In this document: positions 8,360 to 18,100 of the stretch, piece by piece
How positions within the stretch are numbered: position 1 is the first letter of the stretch
Layout of the letters: every line of letters starts with the position of its first letter
Notes under the pieces: generated by a model
The model's input: the letters and a program-made list of their open reading frames with translations, nothing else
The model's database searches: none
What the model was told of the DNA's origin: nothing
Assembly (NCBI RefSeq): GCF_019049325.1
Contig: NZ_JAGMUO010000011.1
Span: 124,001-188,000 of the forward strand
Direction: 5' to 3'
Source: Streptomyces sp. AC512_CC834
Lineage (GTDB): Bacteria > Actinomycetota > Actinomycetes > Streptomycetales > Streptomycetaceae
DNA: 64,000 bases
Program-made: the position numbers and the translations under genes

Positions 8360-8460
8360 GGGTTGCTTGGCCCCTTGACTGAGCTGGCTGGAGTCTGACG
8401 CTCCAGGCTAACGCGGCAAGAGGCCCCTGGCCGCTGAACGGTCGGCTGCCCGGTGTCGTA

Positions 8461-8670
8461 CTACTCTGCGGCGGACGCCGCGACCGGAATCTCCATCAGC
8501 GTCGTGCGCCGGGGGTTGGCGGTCTGGGCGGGGAGCTCGACGGCGTGCTCCAGTTGTTCCGGCGTCTGCAGGTCGTCGGCGCCCTCGAGGTGCGCCAGCG
8601 TCGTGCGTCGCGGGTTGGCGATCTTGTGGAACATCATCGTCGTCTTCACGGTTGTACGAAGCCCTGTCAT
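8461..8670 (-). CDS. Small protein with duplicated ANPRRTTL motif
   Basis: A 69-residue frame I do not recognise. Its most striking feature is the octapeptide ANPRRTTL, which occurs twice (about residues 19-26 and 51-58). Between the copies lies an acidic stretch, AHLEGADDLQTPEQLEHAVE, and after the second copy comes a short MEIPVAASAAE tail. There are no membrane segments or Cys residues. The ribosome site before the ATG at 8670 is weak, and an internal ATG-ATG at residues 12-13 is an alternative start. It lies 101 bases upstream of the FAH gene on the same strand. It could be a peptide precursor or a small binding protein; function unknown. Confidence 0.55.
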   Translation of the reverse strand: MTGLRTTVKTTMMFHKIANPRRTTLAHLEGADDLQTPEQLEHAVELPAQTANPRRTTLMEIPVAASAAE

Positions 8671-9250
8671 GTCCGGGCGCCCGAGGGGCTGGTGATACCC
8701 CTGCGAGGGCGCGGGTTGTCGGTTTTGCCTTCTCTGTAAAGCGTCAGGCTAAACATGCGATTCCCCGCCAACCCTGGGGGAGCCCACGATCTGGGTGTGA
8801 GTTTCCTCACTTATCAAGGGTCAAACCGGTCAATTGCGACGACAACGCCACCCCGACTAAACCGACATTGCACACCTGAAGGCACCATTCCGCTGCTGAT
8901 CATGGCGACTGGGACACCCTCCACACCTCGACGATTCGCGCACATACATCCGGTTTGCGGGTGATCATCTTCTACGTCTGGTGACTCGACCCTCACGTGC
9001 TGTCACGTATCTCACGGCCTGTCCCATGGGCCTTGTTGGAGATCCTGCACTGTGCTGGAATTCCACGGACCGCCGCGGGATCGAGCCGGCGCAAGGGGGC
9101 GCACACCAGCGCCGAGCGGCGGCGAGAAGGGGGAGCCAGCGCCGGTCACTCACGACCAACACAGGGGCGTATTCAGGGCGCCCCTATGACGCCGACACCG
9201 TGCCCAGCCGTTCACGCGGAGGGGCGCCTGGTCCAGAGGTTGCGACGCTA
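8671..9250. promoter_or_regulatory. Long intergenic region upstream of cvnA1
   Basis: This 580-base stretch must hold the promoters of the small ANPRRTTL gene (leftward) and of conservon 1 (rightward). The only clear structure is a 14-base palindrome GTGAG-TTTC-CTCAC at 8797-8810. The decamer GTGCTGGAAT at 9052-9061 recurs at 15051-15060 upstream of cvnA2. I see no convincing gene in it, although several long frames run through by base composition. Confidence 0.45.
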
Positions 9251-12200
9251 GTGCAGGGACGTTTCAAGAGGGATGGCAGCGCTTCGGCAGAGCCGGAGCC
9301 GCAGGGCGGGACTGGCCCCAAGGCCGTCGGCTCCTCGCCCCAGCACGCCCAGAACCCGGGCCAGGACCAGTCCGGCGACGGCCAGGAGCGCGCCGGTCAG
9401 GCGACGGGCCCGTCCGCAACCGGCGAGAAGCCACCCAAGAAGCCGGCCAAGGGCTCGACCGGCCCCGGCCCGCGAATAGCGCTGCGCAACTGGCGGATCT
9501 CCACCCGTCTGGTGTCGCTGCTGGCGCTTCCGGTGGTCGCGGCGACCTCGCTGGGCGCACTGCGCATCAACCAGTCGCTGGAAGACATGCAGCAGCTCGA
9601 GAACATGAAGCTGCTGACCGAGATGACCAAGCAGGCCACGGAGCTGGCCGCCGCGCTCCAGGAGGAGCGCGACCAGTCCGCCGGCCCGCTGGCCCACGAC
9701 TCGCAGTCCAGCGCGATCTCCGTCAAGGGCGACCGCGAGCAGACCGACCGGGCCCTGAAGAACTTCCTCGACCAGTCCGAGCAGATCGACGCGGCGAGCA
9801 AGGACGGCCAGCTCGTCGGCGTCCGGGACAGTCTCGTCGGCATCGCGAGCGACCTGAACGACCTGACCAAGATCCGCAGCACGGCGTACGAGGCGGAGGA
9901 CAACTCGACCCAGACGGTCGAGTCCTACCACCGTCTGATCACCCACCTGCTCGACCTCTCCCAGGACATGGCGGAGGCGACCAGCAACTCCGACATGATC
10001 CAGCGCACGCGCGCCCTGTCGGCCTTCTCCTCGGCCAAGGAGTACGCGTCCATCCAGCGCGCTGTCCTCGCCGCGGCGCTTCCCGCGAACAACACCAGCA
10101 AGGGCGACCTCTCCGAGAACGACCGGCTGTACGCCCAGTCCGCGCTGCAGAGCCAGACGTCCGAGCTGCGCAGCTTCACCAGCATCTACGGCGAGGGCGC
10201 GGAGGACGTGCTCAAGCCGATCACCGAGGGCAACCCGGTGATCGAGACGTCCGACCAGTACGCCGGTCGCGCCCTCAGCAGGGAAAACGGCTTGGCGGGC
10301 CTGAAGTCCCGGTCCTACCAGGACTGGCTGGACGACAGCTCCACCAAGATCCAGCAGATGAAGAACATCGAGCTGAAGCTGCTGGAGGACATGGAGCAGC
10401 AGGCTCGCGAGCTGCGCAACGAGTCCGAGCAGGAGGCCATCCTCTCGGGTGTCCTGATCCTGCTCGTGCTCGGCGTCTCCCTGGTCGGCGCGTTCGTCGT
10501 GGCCCGGTCCATGATCCGCTCGCTGCGCCGCCTGGAGGACACCGCGACCAAGGTCGCCCAGGACCGTCTGCCCGAGCTGGTCAAGCAGCTCTCCGAGACC
10601 GACCCGCAGGACGTCGACACCTCGGTGGAGTCGGTCGGTGTGCACTCCCGGGACGAGATCGGCCGAGTGGCCTCGGCCTTCGACGACGTGCACCGCGAGG
10701 CGGTCCGCCTCGCCGCCGAGCAGGCCCTGCTGCGGGGCAACGTCAACGCGATGTTCACCAACCTCTCGCGCCGCTCCCAGGGTCTGATCCAGCGCCAGCT
10801 CTCGCTGATCTCCGAACTGGAGTCCCGCGAGGCCGACCCGGACCAGCTCTCCTCGCTGTTCAAGCTCGACCACCTCGCGACCCGCATGCGCCGTAACGGT
10901 GAGAACCTCCTGGTCCTTGCCGGTGAGGAGCCCGGCCGCCGCTGGACCCGGCCGGTCCCGCTGGTCGACGTGCTCCGTGCCGCCGCCTCCGAGGTGGAGC
11001 AGTACGAGCGCATCGAGCTGGCCTCCGTGCCGACCACCGAAGTCGCCGGCCGTGTGGTCAACGACCTCGTGCACCTGCTCGCCGAGCTGCTTGAGAACGC
11101 GACCTCGTTCTCCTCGCCGCAGACCAAGGTCAAGGTCACCGGTCACGCGCTGCCCGACGGCCGCGTGCTGATCGAGATCCACGACACCGGTATCGGCCTC
11201 TCGCCGGAGGACCTGGCCGCGATCAACGAGCGGCTCGCCTCGCCGCCCACCGTGGACGTCTCCGTCTCCCGCCGCATGGGTCTGTTCGTGGTCGGCCGCC
11301 TCTCGCAGCGCCACGGCATCCGCATCCAGCTCCGGCCGTCCGACTCCGGTGGTACGACCGCGCTGGTCATGCTGCCCGTCGACGTCGCCCAGGGCGGCCG
11401 CAAGCCGCAGCCCAAGCAGGGTCAGTCCGCGGGCAACGGCGGTCCCGCCGCCGCGCAGGCCGCCGCCGGTGTCGCCGCTGCCCGCCGTGGTGGCCAGGGC
11501 GGCGGTGCCCTCGCGGGCAGCGGTGCCTTCGGCGGTGGCGGTGCCCTCGGCGCCGGTGCGCCGGGCGGCCGGCTCGGTGCCGGTCCGGGACCGCGGGCCG
11601 CACTGCCCGGGCGCGACGCGGGCGGTTTCCCGGGTGCGCCGGGTGGCGCGCGCGGGCCCCAGTCCCCGGCGGGTCCGGGCCAGCAGAACCGACCGGCTCC
11701 GGCCGGCGCGGGTGCCGGTGCTGGTGCCGGTGCCGGTCAGGCGCCCGGTGCTCCGCAGGGCCTCCAGGCCGCGGGCATGAACGCGGCGCAGGGCAACGCC
11801 TCGCAGGCCAACGCATCGCAGGGCCAGGACATGTTCGGCGGCGGACGCGGTCCCTCCGCGCCCCCGCAGCGCGGCAAGCGCCGGGGCAACGGCAACGGCG
11901 ACGCCGAGCAGGGCCGTCGTCCGCAGCTACCGCCGCGTGGCGGTCCGCGGGCCGAGCTGCCCGGCGGCAACCCGCAGCCGCGCGTGCCGAGCTGGAGCGA
12001 CGAGAACGCGCAGCCGCCCGTGCCGCGTGCCTCGCTGGACGCCCCGCGCGGCCACGACGAGCCGGACAGCTCCCGCACCGGCCGGACGCCGCGCCACGAC
12101 GAGCGGCAGGGCCCGGGTTCGACCGCGGAGATGCCGGCGGTGCCGCGGTTCGGCGAGCCCCAGTCCCCCGCCGCCACGGCCGAGTTCGCCCGCCCCGACT

Positions 12201-13288
12201 TCGACGCCCCGGCACCGCGCCGGGACGAGCCGCAGAACACGGGCCAGTTCGCCCAACCCGGCCAGAACCAGTACGAGCAGGATCAGTACGGCGGCCAGGA
12301 CGACTACGGCCAGGACCAGTACGAGCAGGATCAGTACGGGCAGGGTCAGTACGGGCAGGGCCGGCAGGGTCAGAACAACCAGTACGGCCAGGGCGGCCAG
12401 GGCGGCTTGGACTCCCCGCAGAACGACCAGTTCGCGCGGCCCGAGCCGGGCGCCCCGCAGCAGGGCGGCGGAGCCTTCGTCCGCTCGGACGTCTTCGGCG
12501 GCGGCCAGCCCTCGCAGGCGGCTCCGAACGACCCCGCCCAGGCCGACCGGTTCCCCGGCGCCCAGGGCTACGACAACGGCTCCACCGGACAGCACAACCT
12601 GCCGGGCCGTCAGAACCCGGCCGCCACCGGCCAGTTCGAGCGCCCGCAGGCGGGCGGCACGCACGGCGGGAACGACTTCGGCGCCCCGCGTCCGCCGGCC
12701 CCGCAGCGTCCGGCCCCGCAGCGTCAGGCCCCGCAGCGCCCGGCCCCCCAGGAGCCCGCGGGCCAGAACGCCAACGGCACTCCCCCGCAGCAGCGGCCCG
12801 CAGACGGATGGGCGCTGCCCCCGGCCGCCGGTCCCGGTGACGGACGGACGCCGCTGTACGACACGCTGGAGACCAACTGGTTCCACGGCGACCGCGAGGC
12901 GAGGGCGCAGCAGGCCGCCCCGGCCGCGGCCCCGGAGCCGCAGGCCACCCAGCCCCAGACCCCGGCGGCCCCTCAGCGGCCCGCCACCTCCGCCTGGCGC
13001 AGCTCGCCGAACGACGATCTCGTCCGGCAGGCGGAACGCGTCCGGCAGCCGGCCGCGGGCGGAATCACCACCTCCGGCCTCCCGCGCCGGGTACCCCGGG
13101 CCAACCTCGTCCCGGGGACGGCTCAGCAGCAGTCGCAGCAGAGCGGTCCGGCGGTTTCGCGTGCGCCCGACGACGTGCGCGGCCGGCTGACCAATCTCCG
13201 TCGGGGAATCGCACAGGGCCGTCAGGCCGGTACCGGTAACGAACAGACCGGCAGCTATCCGCGGCCCACTCACCAGCAGGAGCGTTAG
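9251..13288 (+). CDS. cvnA1: Conservon sensor ATPase CvnA1 (nitrate/roadblock-type sensor kinase-like)
   Basis: Membrane sensor of a cvnABCD conservon, 1345 residues. Order: basic Gly/Pro-rich head; membrane segment at about 86-104 (VSLLALPVVAATSLGALRI); extracellular nitrate-sensor-like helical domain with two QEERDQSAG/NSDMIQRTRALS regions; second membrane segment at about 395-418; HAMP linker; HATPase domain with N-box LVHLLAELLENATSFSSPQ at about 607-625, DTGIGLS, and RMGLFVVGRLSQRHGI. No phospho-acceptor His box is evident. A 630-residue Gly/Pro/Gln-rich tail with QYEQDQYG repeats follows and ends in conserved short motifs. The GTG start is chosen because GAGAGGTTG-type spacing upstream (AGAGGTTG then 8 bases) is the same before cvnA2. 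The ligand is unknown. Confidence 0.88.
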   Translation: MQGRFKRDGSASAEPEPQGGTGPKAVGSSPQHAQNPGQDQSGDGQERAGQATGPSATGEKPPKKPAKGSTGPGPRIALRNWRISTRLVSLLALPVVAATSLGALRINQSLEDMQQLENMKLLTEMTKQATELAAALQEERDQSAGPLAHDSQSSAISVKGDREQTDRALKNFLDQSEQIDAASKDGQLVGVRDSLVGIASDLNDLTKIRSTAYEAEDNSTQTVESYHRLITHLLDLSQDMAEATSNSDMIQRTRALSAFSSAKEYASIQRAVLAAALPANNTSKGDLSENDRLYAQSALQSQTSELRSFTSIYGEGAEDVLKPITEGNPVIETSDQYAGRALSRENGLAGLKSRSYQDWLDDSSTKIQQMKNIELKLLEDMEQQARELRNESEQEAILSGVLILLVLGVSLVGAFVVARSMIRSLRRLEDTATKVAQDRLPELVKQLSETDPQDVDTSVESVGVHSRDEIGRVASAFDDVHREAVRLAAEQALLRGNVNAMFTNLSRRSQGLIQRQLSLISELESREADPDQLSSLFKLDHLATRMRRNGENLLVLAGEEPGRRWTRPVPLVDVLRAAASEVEQYERIELASVPTTEVAGRVVNDLVHLLAELLENATSFSSPQTKVKVTGHALPDGRVLIEIHDTGIGLSPEDLAAINERLASPPTVDVSVSRRMGLFVVGRLSQRHGIRIQLRPSDSGGTTALVMLPVDVAQGGRKPQPKQGQSAGNGGPAAAQAAAGVAAARRGGQGGGALAGSGAFGGGGALGAGAPGGRLGAGPGPRAALPGRDAGGFPGAPGGARGPQSPAGPGQQNRPAPAGAGAGAGAGAGQAPGAPQGLQAAGMNAAQGNASQANASQGQDMFGGGRGPSAPPQRGKRRGNGNGDAEQGRRPQLPPRGGPRAELPGGNPQPRVPSWSDENAQPPVPRASLDAPRGHDEPDSSRTGRTPRHDERQGPGSTAEMPAVPRFGEPQSPAATAEFARPDFDAPAPRRDEPQNTGQFAQPGQNQYEQDQYGGQDDYGQDQYEQDQYGQGQYGQGRQGQNNQYGQGGQGGLDSPQNDQFARPEPGAPQQGGGAFVRSDVFGGGQPSQAAPNDPAQADRFPGAQGYDNGSTGQHNLPGRQNPAATGQFERPQAGGTHGGNDFGAPRPPAPQRPAPQRQAPQRPAPQEPAGQNANGTPPQQRPADGWALPPAAGPGDGRTPLYDTLETNWFHGDREARAQQAAPAAAPEPQATQPQTPAAPQRPATSAWRSSPNDDLVRQAERVRQPAAGGITTSGLPRRVPRANLVPGTAQQQSQQSGPAVSRAPDDVRGRLTNLRRGIAQGRQAGTGNEQTGSYPRPTHQQER

Positions 13289-13711
13289 TTGAGTCCGATG
13301 AGCCAGGCGGCACAGAACCTGAACTGGTTGATCACGAATTTCGTGGAGAACACCCCAGGGGTGTCCCACACGGTCGTCGTGTCCGCCGACGGACTCCTTC
13401 TGGCCATGTCGGAGGGCTTCCCGCGCGATCGCGCCGACCAGCTCGCGGCCGTCGCCTCGGGGCTGACCTCGCTGACCGCGGGGGCGTCCCGCATCTTCGA
13501 GGGCGGCAACGTGGCACAGACGGTCGTGGAGATGGAACGAGGGTTCCTTTTCCTCATGTCCGTCTCGGACGGCTCGTCCCTCGCCGTCCTCGCGCACCCG
13601 GAGTGCGACATCGGCCTCGTCGGCTACGAGATGGCGCTCCTGGTCGACCGCGCGGGTGCGGTCCTCACACCCGACCTGCGCGCTGAACTACAAGGCAGTC
13701 TGCTCCACTGA
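13289..13711 (+). CDS. cvnB1: Roadblock/LC7-domain protein CvnB1
   Basis: A 140-residue protein of the Roadblock/LC7 family that is thought to bind its partner GTPase CvnD in the conservon complex at the membrane. The core is NLNWLITNFVENTPGVSHTVVVSADGLLLAMSEGFPRDRADQLAAVASGL followed by a hydrophobic GFLFLMSVSDGSSLAVLA strand pair. It begins directly after the cvnA1 stop. The TTG at 13289 is preferred because GGAG lies 6-7 bases before it, while the ATG at 13298 is too far from that site. It is nearly identical to CvnB2. Confidence 0.9.
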   Translation: MSPMSQAAQNLNWLITNFVENTPGVSHTVVVSADGLLLAMSEGFPRDRADQLAAVASGLTSLTAGASRIFEGGNVAQTVVEMERGFLFLMSVSDGSSLAVLAHPECDIGLVGYEMALLVDRAGAVLTPDLRAELQGSLLH

Positions 13712-13822
13712 TCGGATCCGGCACCACCCGTGTTACCAAATCACCGTCCGGCCGCCACAATCCCCCCACCGGCCTCGTCAGACGGCTTGACTGACCGACT
13801 TGCTGTCCCGCCCGGAGGATTC

Positions 13823-14221
13823 ATGACCCCGCCCACCGCCTCTCATGATCCGTACGCGGAGCCGTACGAGGACGAGGGCGACCAGCCGCTGGTACGTCCC
13901 TACGCGATGACCGGTGGCCGGACCAGGCCGCGCTACCAGCTCGCCATCGAGGCGCTGATCAGTACGACGGCCGACCCGGCAGCGCTCATGGGGCTGCTCC
14001 CCGAGCACCAGCGCATCTGCCACCTGTGCCGCGAGGTGAAATCGGTGGCCGAGGTGTCGGCCCTGCTGGCGATGCCGCTCGGTGTGGCGCGGATCCTGGT
14101 CGCGGACCTCGCGGAGGCCGGACTCGTCGCCATTCACCAGCCTGGCGGAGACGAGAACAACGGCGGTGCGCCTGACGTGACACTGCTCGAAAGGGTGCTC
14201 AGTGGACTTCGAAAGCTCTGA
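13823..14221 (+). CDS. cvnC1: DUF742 winged-helix protein CvnC1
   Basis: A 132-residue DUF742 protein, the third conservon component. Conserved blocks are LVRPYAMTGGRTRPRYQLAIEALI, LLPEHQRICHLCREVKSVAEVSALLAMPLGVARILVADLAEAGLVAIHQPG (a winged-helix-like core with a C-x2-C pair), and a terminal LLERVLSGLRKL. The ATG at 13823 has GGAGG five bases upstream; a longer frame from 13730 lacks a site. The last 20 bases overlap the start of cvnD1. The DNA-binding-like fold may instead serve protein contacts in this system. Confidence 0.88.
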   Translation: MTPPTASHDPYAEPYEDEGDQPLVRPYAMTGGRTRPRYQLAIEALISTTADPAALMGLLPEHQRICHLCREVKSVAEVSALLAMPLGVARILVADLAEAGLVAIHQPGGDENNGGAPDVTLLERVLSGLRKL

Positions 14222-14777
14222 CGGAGGCCGGGCGACCACCTCCGCGAAGATCGTGGTGGCCGGCGGCTTCGGCGTCGGCAAGACCACGTTCGTGGGCGCC
14301 GTCTCCGAGATCAATCCGCTGCGCACCGAGGCCGTGATGACCTCGGCCAGCGCCGGGATCGACGACCTCACACACGCCGGGGACAAGACGACCACGACGG
14401 TCGCCATGGACTTCGGCCGCATCACGCTCGACCAGGACCTGATCCTGTACCTGTTCGGTACGCCGGGCCAGGACCGGTTCTGGTTCATGTGGGACGACCT
14501 GGTGCGCGGCGCCATCGGCGCGGTCGTGCTGTGCGACACGCGCCGGCTGGCCGACTGCTTCCCGGCCGTCGACTACTTCGAGAACAGCGGTCTGCCGTTC
14601 GTCGTCGCGCTCAACGGCTTCGACGGGCAGCAGCCGTACAACCCGGACGAGGTGCGCGAGGCGCTGCAGATCGGTCCGGACACCCCGATCATCACGACGG
14701 ACGCCCGGCATCGCGCCGACGCCAAGTCGGCACTGATCACGCTGGTCGAGCACGCGCTGATGGCCCGCCTGCGGTAG
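14202..14777 (+). CDS. cvnD1: Conservon Ras-like GTPase CvnD1
   Basis: A 191-residue small GTPase of the conservon/MglA-like type. Motifs: G1 GGFGVGKTT (about residues 21-29), G2-region Thr in EAVMTSASAG, G3 FGTPGQDR (about 87-94) in place of DxxG, G4 NGFD (about 140-143) in place of NKxD, and G5-region TDARHRADAKSAL. It starts with GTG inside the end of cvnC1 (20-base overlap), with AAAGGG upstream, implying coupling. It is thought to be the switch that reports the state of CvnA through CvnB and CvnC. It shares long identical DNA with cvnD2. Confidence 0.91.
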   Translation: MDFESSDGGRATTSAKIVVAGGFGVGKTTFVGAVSEINPLRTEAVMTSASAGIDDLTHAGDKTTTTVAMDFGRITLDQDLILYLFGTPGQDRFWFMWDDLVRGAIGAVVLCDTRRLADCFPAVDYFENSGLPFVVALNGFDGQQPYNPDEVREALQIGPDTPIITTDARHRADAKSALITLVEHALMARLR

Positions 14778-14835
14778 GTCCACGGGCGGTCACAGCCAAG
14801 TCGGCAGGGTCTACGTCACGTGGCGTAGACGGGAC

Positions 14836-14869
14836 GGAGCCGACTGTGTCCTTTGACACGGTCGGCTCC
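14836..14869 (+). terminator. Terminator of conservon 1
   Basis: A 15-bp stem with a single U-G pair (14836-14850 with 14855-14869) and a CTTT loop, 58 bases past cvnD1. Confidence 0.75.
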
Positions 14870-15178
14870 GCTGTTCATAACGTTTCGGCAGAGGAATCGG
14901 GTGGTATCGACACGCGACGCGGTCAACTGGTCTCGCTGCGCGCACGAATGCCCCGTCTTTTGACGGGCCTCGCTCTTTATGACCGTTTTACGTGGGGCTT
15001 ACATCACGTGTAACCCCCGCGTTCCACTGTTTGGAAGAGCGCTGGTCGCCGTGCTGGAATGCCGGAACCGTCCAATGGTCGAAGACGTACTCAGCAGTAG
15101 CACGTACTCGATGACGGACCGGGTTCTGAGACACAGCGGCACGACACAGGTGCCGACCGCCGAGAGGTTGTTGGTCGA
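14870..15178. promoter_or_regulatory. Upstream region of conservon 2
   Basis: About 310 bases without a gene between the conservon 1 terminator and cvnA2. An imperfect dyad TTCCA-CTGT-TTGGAA lies at about 15022-15036. The decamer GTGCTGGAAT at 15051-15060 is shared with the region before cvnA1. A separate conservon 2 promoter is therefore likely, but I cannot mark its boxes. Confidence 0.4.
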
Positions 15179-18100
15179 GTGAGGCGAAGCAAGAACAGTC
15201 CCGAGCCATCGGCCCGGGGCAACTTCACCCCGCCGCCGCGCACAGCGGCGCCCGCCCCCGCGCCCACTGCGGAACCCAAGGCCGAACCCGCGCCGAGCGG
15301 CGGCCGGTTCTCGCCGCGCAACTGGCGGGTGGCCACCCGGCTGAACGCGATCCTGCTCATACCCGTGCTGGTCGGCCTCGTCATGGGCGGCTTCCAGGTG
15401 AAGAGCTCGATCGACACCTGGCAGGACGCCCAGGACGCCGAGAGCACCGCGCGCCTGGTACGGGCCTCCCTCGGCTACGCCAACGCCCTCTACAACGAGC
15501 GCGACATCACCGCGGCCCCGCTGCTGCAGGGCAAGGGCGAGAAGGACACGACCGTCACCCAGGCCCGTGAGGCCACCGACGAGGCGGCCGACGCGTTCGA
15601 CGTGGCGGCCCAGGGCATGCCCGGCAAGGCCGGACTGGAGCGCCGGCTGAAGGTGTTCCGCGAGCAGGAGCCCAAGCTCCAGACGCTGCGGGCGGCCGCG
15701 TACACCTCCAAGCTCAAGGGCGTGGAGACCGAGGAGGGCTACACCGGCATCGCCCACCCCCTGATGGAGTTCGCCAACGAGCTCGGTCTGGGCACCGGCA
15801 ACATCACCTCCTACGGCCGTACCGTCTACGCGATCTCGCTGACCAAGGCCGCGCTCTCCCTGGAGCGCTCCATCGGCATGCACATGCTGGTCAAGCCGGG
15901 TCCTGAGCCCAGCCACCTCGCCAGCCAGCGCGTCGCCCTCTCCTCGTACGCCTATCTCGAACGCATCGCGATCGAGGAGTACATCGGCGGCGGTACCGAG
16001 GCGGACGCGCAGAAGCTCGAGGACGCCGAGGCGAAGCTCAAGAAGGACGGCGCGGCCATGGCCAAGGAGGCCAAGGCCAAGGACCCGGACTACGTGCCGC
16101 CGCCGGCCAATCCCACCACGATGATCTCGGAGCTGGCCGGGCTCGAGTCCACGGACACCAGTGCGCGGGCCGAGCTGGCCGGGCAGGGCATCACGCCGGA
16201 GAACTGGTGGGCGGTCAACACCCTCAAGTTCGACGCGTACCAGAAGATCGAGTCGGACCTGGACGACAGGGCGGTGTCCGAGGCGTCCACGATCGCCGAC
16301 GACGCCGAGCGCGACGCCTACATCACGGGTGCCGCGGTCGTCATCGCGCTGCTCGCCGCGTTCATCCTGGCCGGCATGGTGGCCCGCCAGATGAGCCGCT
16401 CCATGCGCCAACTGCGCAACGCCGCCTTCGGCATCGCCGAGCAGCGCCTGCCGATGCTGGTCGACCAGCTCTCCCGCACCGACCCCGGCCGGGTCGACAC
16501 CCGGGTGCAGCCGATCCCGATCACCTCGAGGGACGAGATCGGCGAGGTCGCCCGCGCCTTCGACCAGGTGCACCGCGAGGCCGTCCGGCTCGCCGCCGAG
16601 CAGGCCCTGCTGCGGGGCAACATCAACGCGATCTTCACCAACCTGTCGCGCCGCAACCAGTCGCTGATCGAGGGCCAGCTCAGCCTGATCACCGAACTGG
16701 AGAACAACGAGGCCGAGCCCGACCAGTTGGAGAACCTCTTCCGGCTCGACCACCTCGCCACCCGTATGCGCCGCAACGGCGAGAACCTGCTGGTTCTCGC
16801 GGGCGAGGAGCCCGGCCGCCGCTGGGACCAGCCGGTTCCGCTGGTCGACGTGCTGCGCGCCGCCTCCTCCGAGGTGGAGCAGTACGAGCGCATCGAGCTG
16901 TCCGGCGTGCCGGAGGCGGAGATCCACGGCCGGGCCGTGACCGACCTCGTGCACCTGCTCGCCGAGCTTCTGGAGAACGCCACCACGTTCTCCTCCCCGC
17001 AGACCAAGGTCCGCGTCACCGCGACCCGGCTGCCCGACGGCCGCGTGATGGTCGAGATCCACGACAAGGGCATCGGCCTGACCGCCGAGGACTTCGCCGA
17101 CATCAACCACAAGCTGGCCAACCCGCCGACGGTGGACGCCGCGATCTCGCAGCGCATGGGTCTGTTCGTGGTCGGCCGGCTGTCCGACCGGCACGGCATC
17201 CGCGTCCAGCTCCGCCCCTCCGGCGAGCAGGCGGGCACCACCTCGCTGGTCATGCTCCCGGACGCCATCACCCACGGTGGCGGCGGCGAGCAGCAGCCGC
17301 GCGACGAGTTCACCGTCTCGCAGATCATCCCGGAGCAGAACTTCCAGGGCGAGAACTTCGGCCAGGTCGGTCAGCCCATGCGCACCGCCGCCGAGCTGGG
17401 CTTCGACGACAGCCGGTACGCCGAGATCCCCGACGACATACGGGAGCTGGACCCGGTCGGCCGCTCGCTGATGCGCGAGGAGCGCCGCGCGGCCCTGGAG
17501 GCCCAGTCGCCCCCCGAGCTGCCGGGTCCGGCGGACCACGGCGGCGCCGAGAGCGCCGGGACGCCCGGGTTCCAGGACCGGTTCACCGGTCAGCAGCCCG
17601 GCTACGACCCCGGCGGGGACGGCTACCAGGGGCAGCAGCAGAACATCGGGTACGACCAGCAGAGCGGCGGGTACGACCAGCAGTCGGCGTACGCCGATCA
17701 GCAGCAGGCCTACCAGGAACCGCGGCAGCCGTCGTACGACGAGCAGTACTACGCGCCGAACGGCGGCCTGCCCGGGAACGAGGGCTACGCGGCCAACGGC
17801 GGTTACCCGGACCCCGGCTACCCGCAGCCCGGCCAGAACGGGCAGAACGGGCAGAACGGGCAGCAGCCGGCGGGCTCCGGCTCCCCCTCCCCGGAGAACT
17901 ACTCGGCCTTCGAACAGCGACGCCACCAGGACGACTGGCCCCAGCAGGACGGATACCGGAACGGCTATCCGGACCAGTACCCCGCGGGTGCTCCTGGGGC
18001 GCAATCCGCGCAGGCCGCTGACGTGAACGAGGCGGACCGCGTAGGCTTCGACCGTCCGGGGCCGGCCCCCTCCGCCGCCCACGAGCTCACCGACGCCGGT

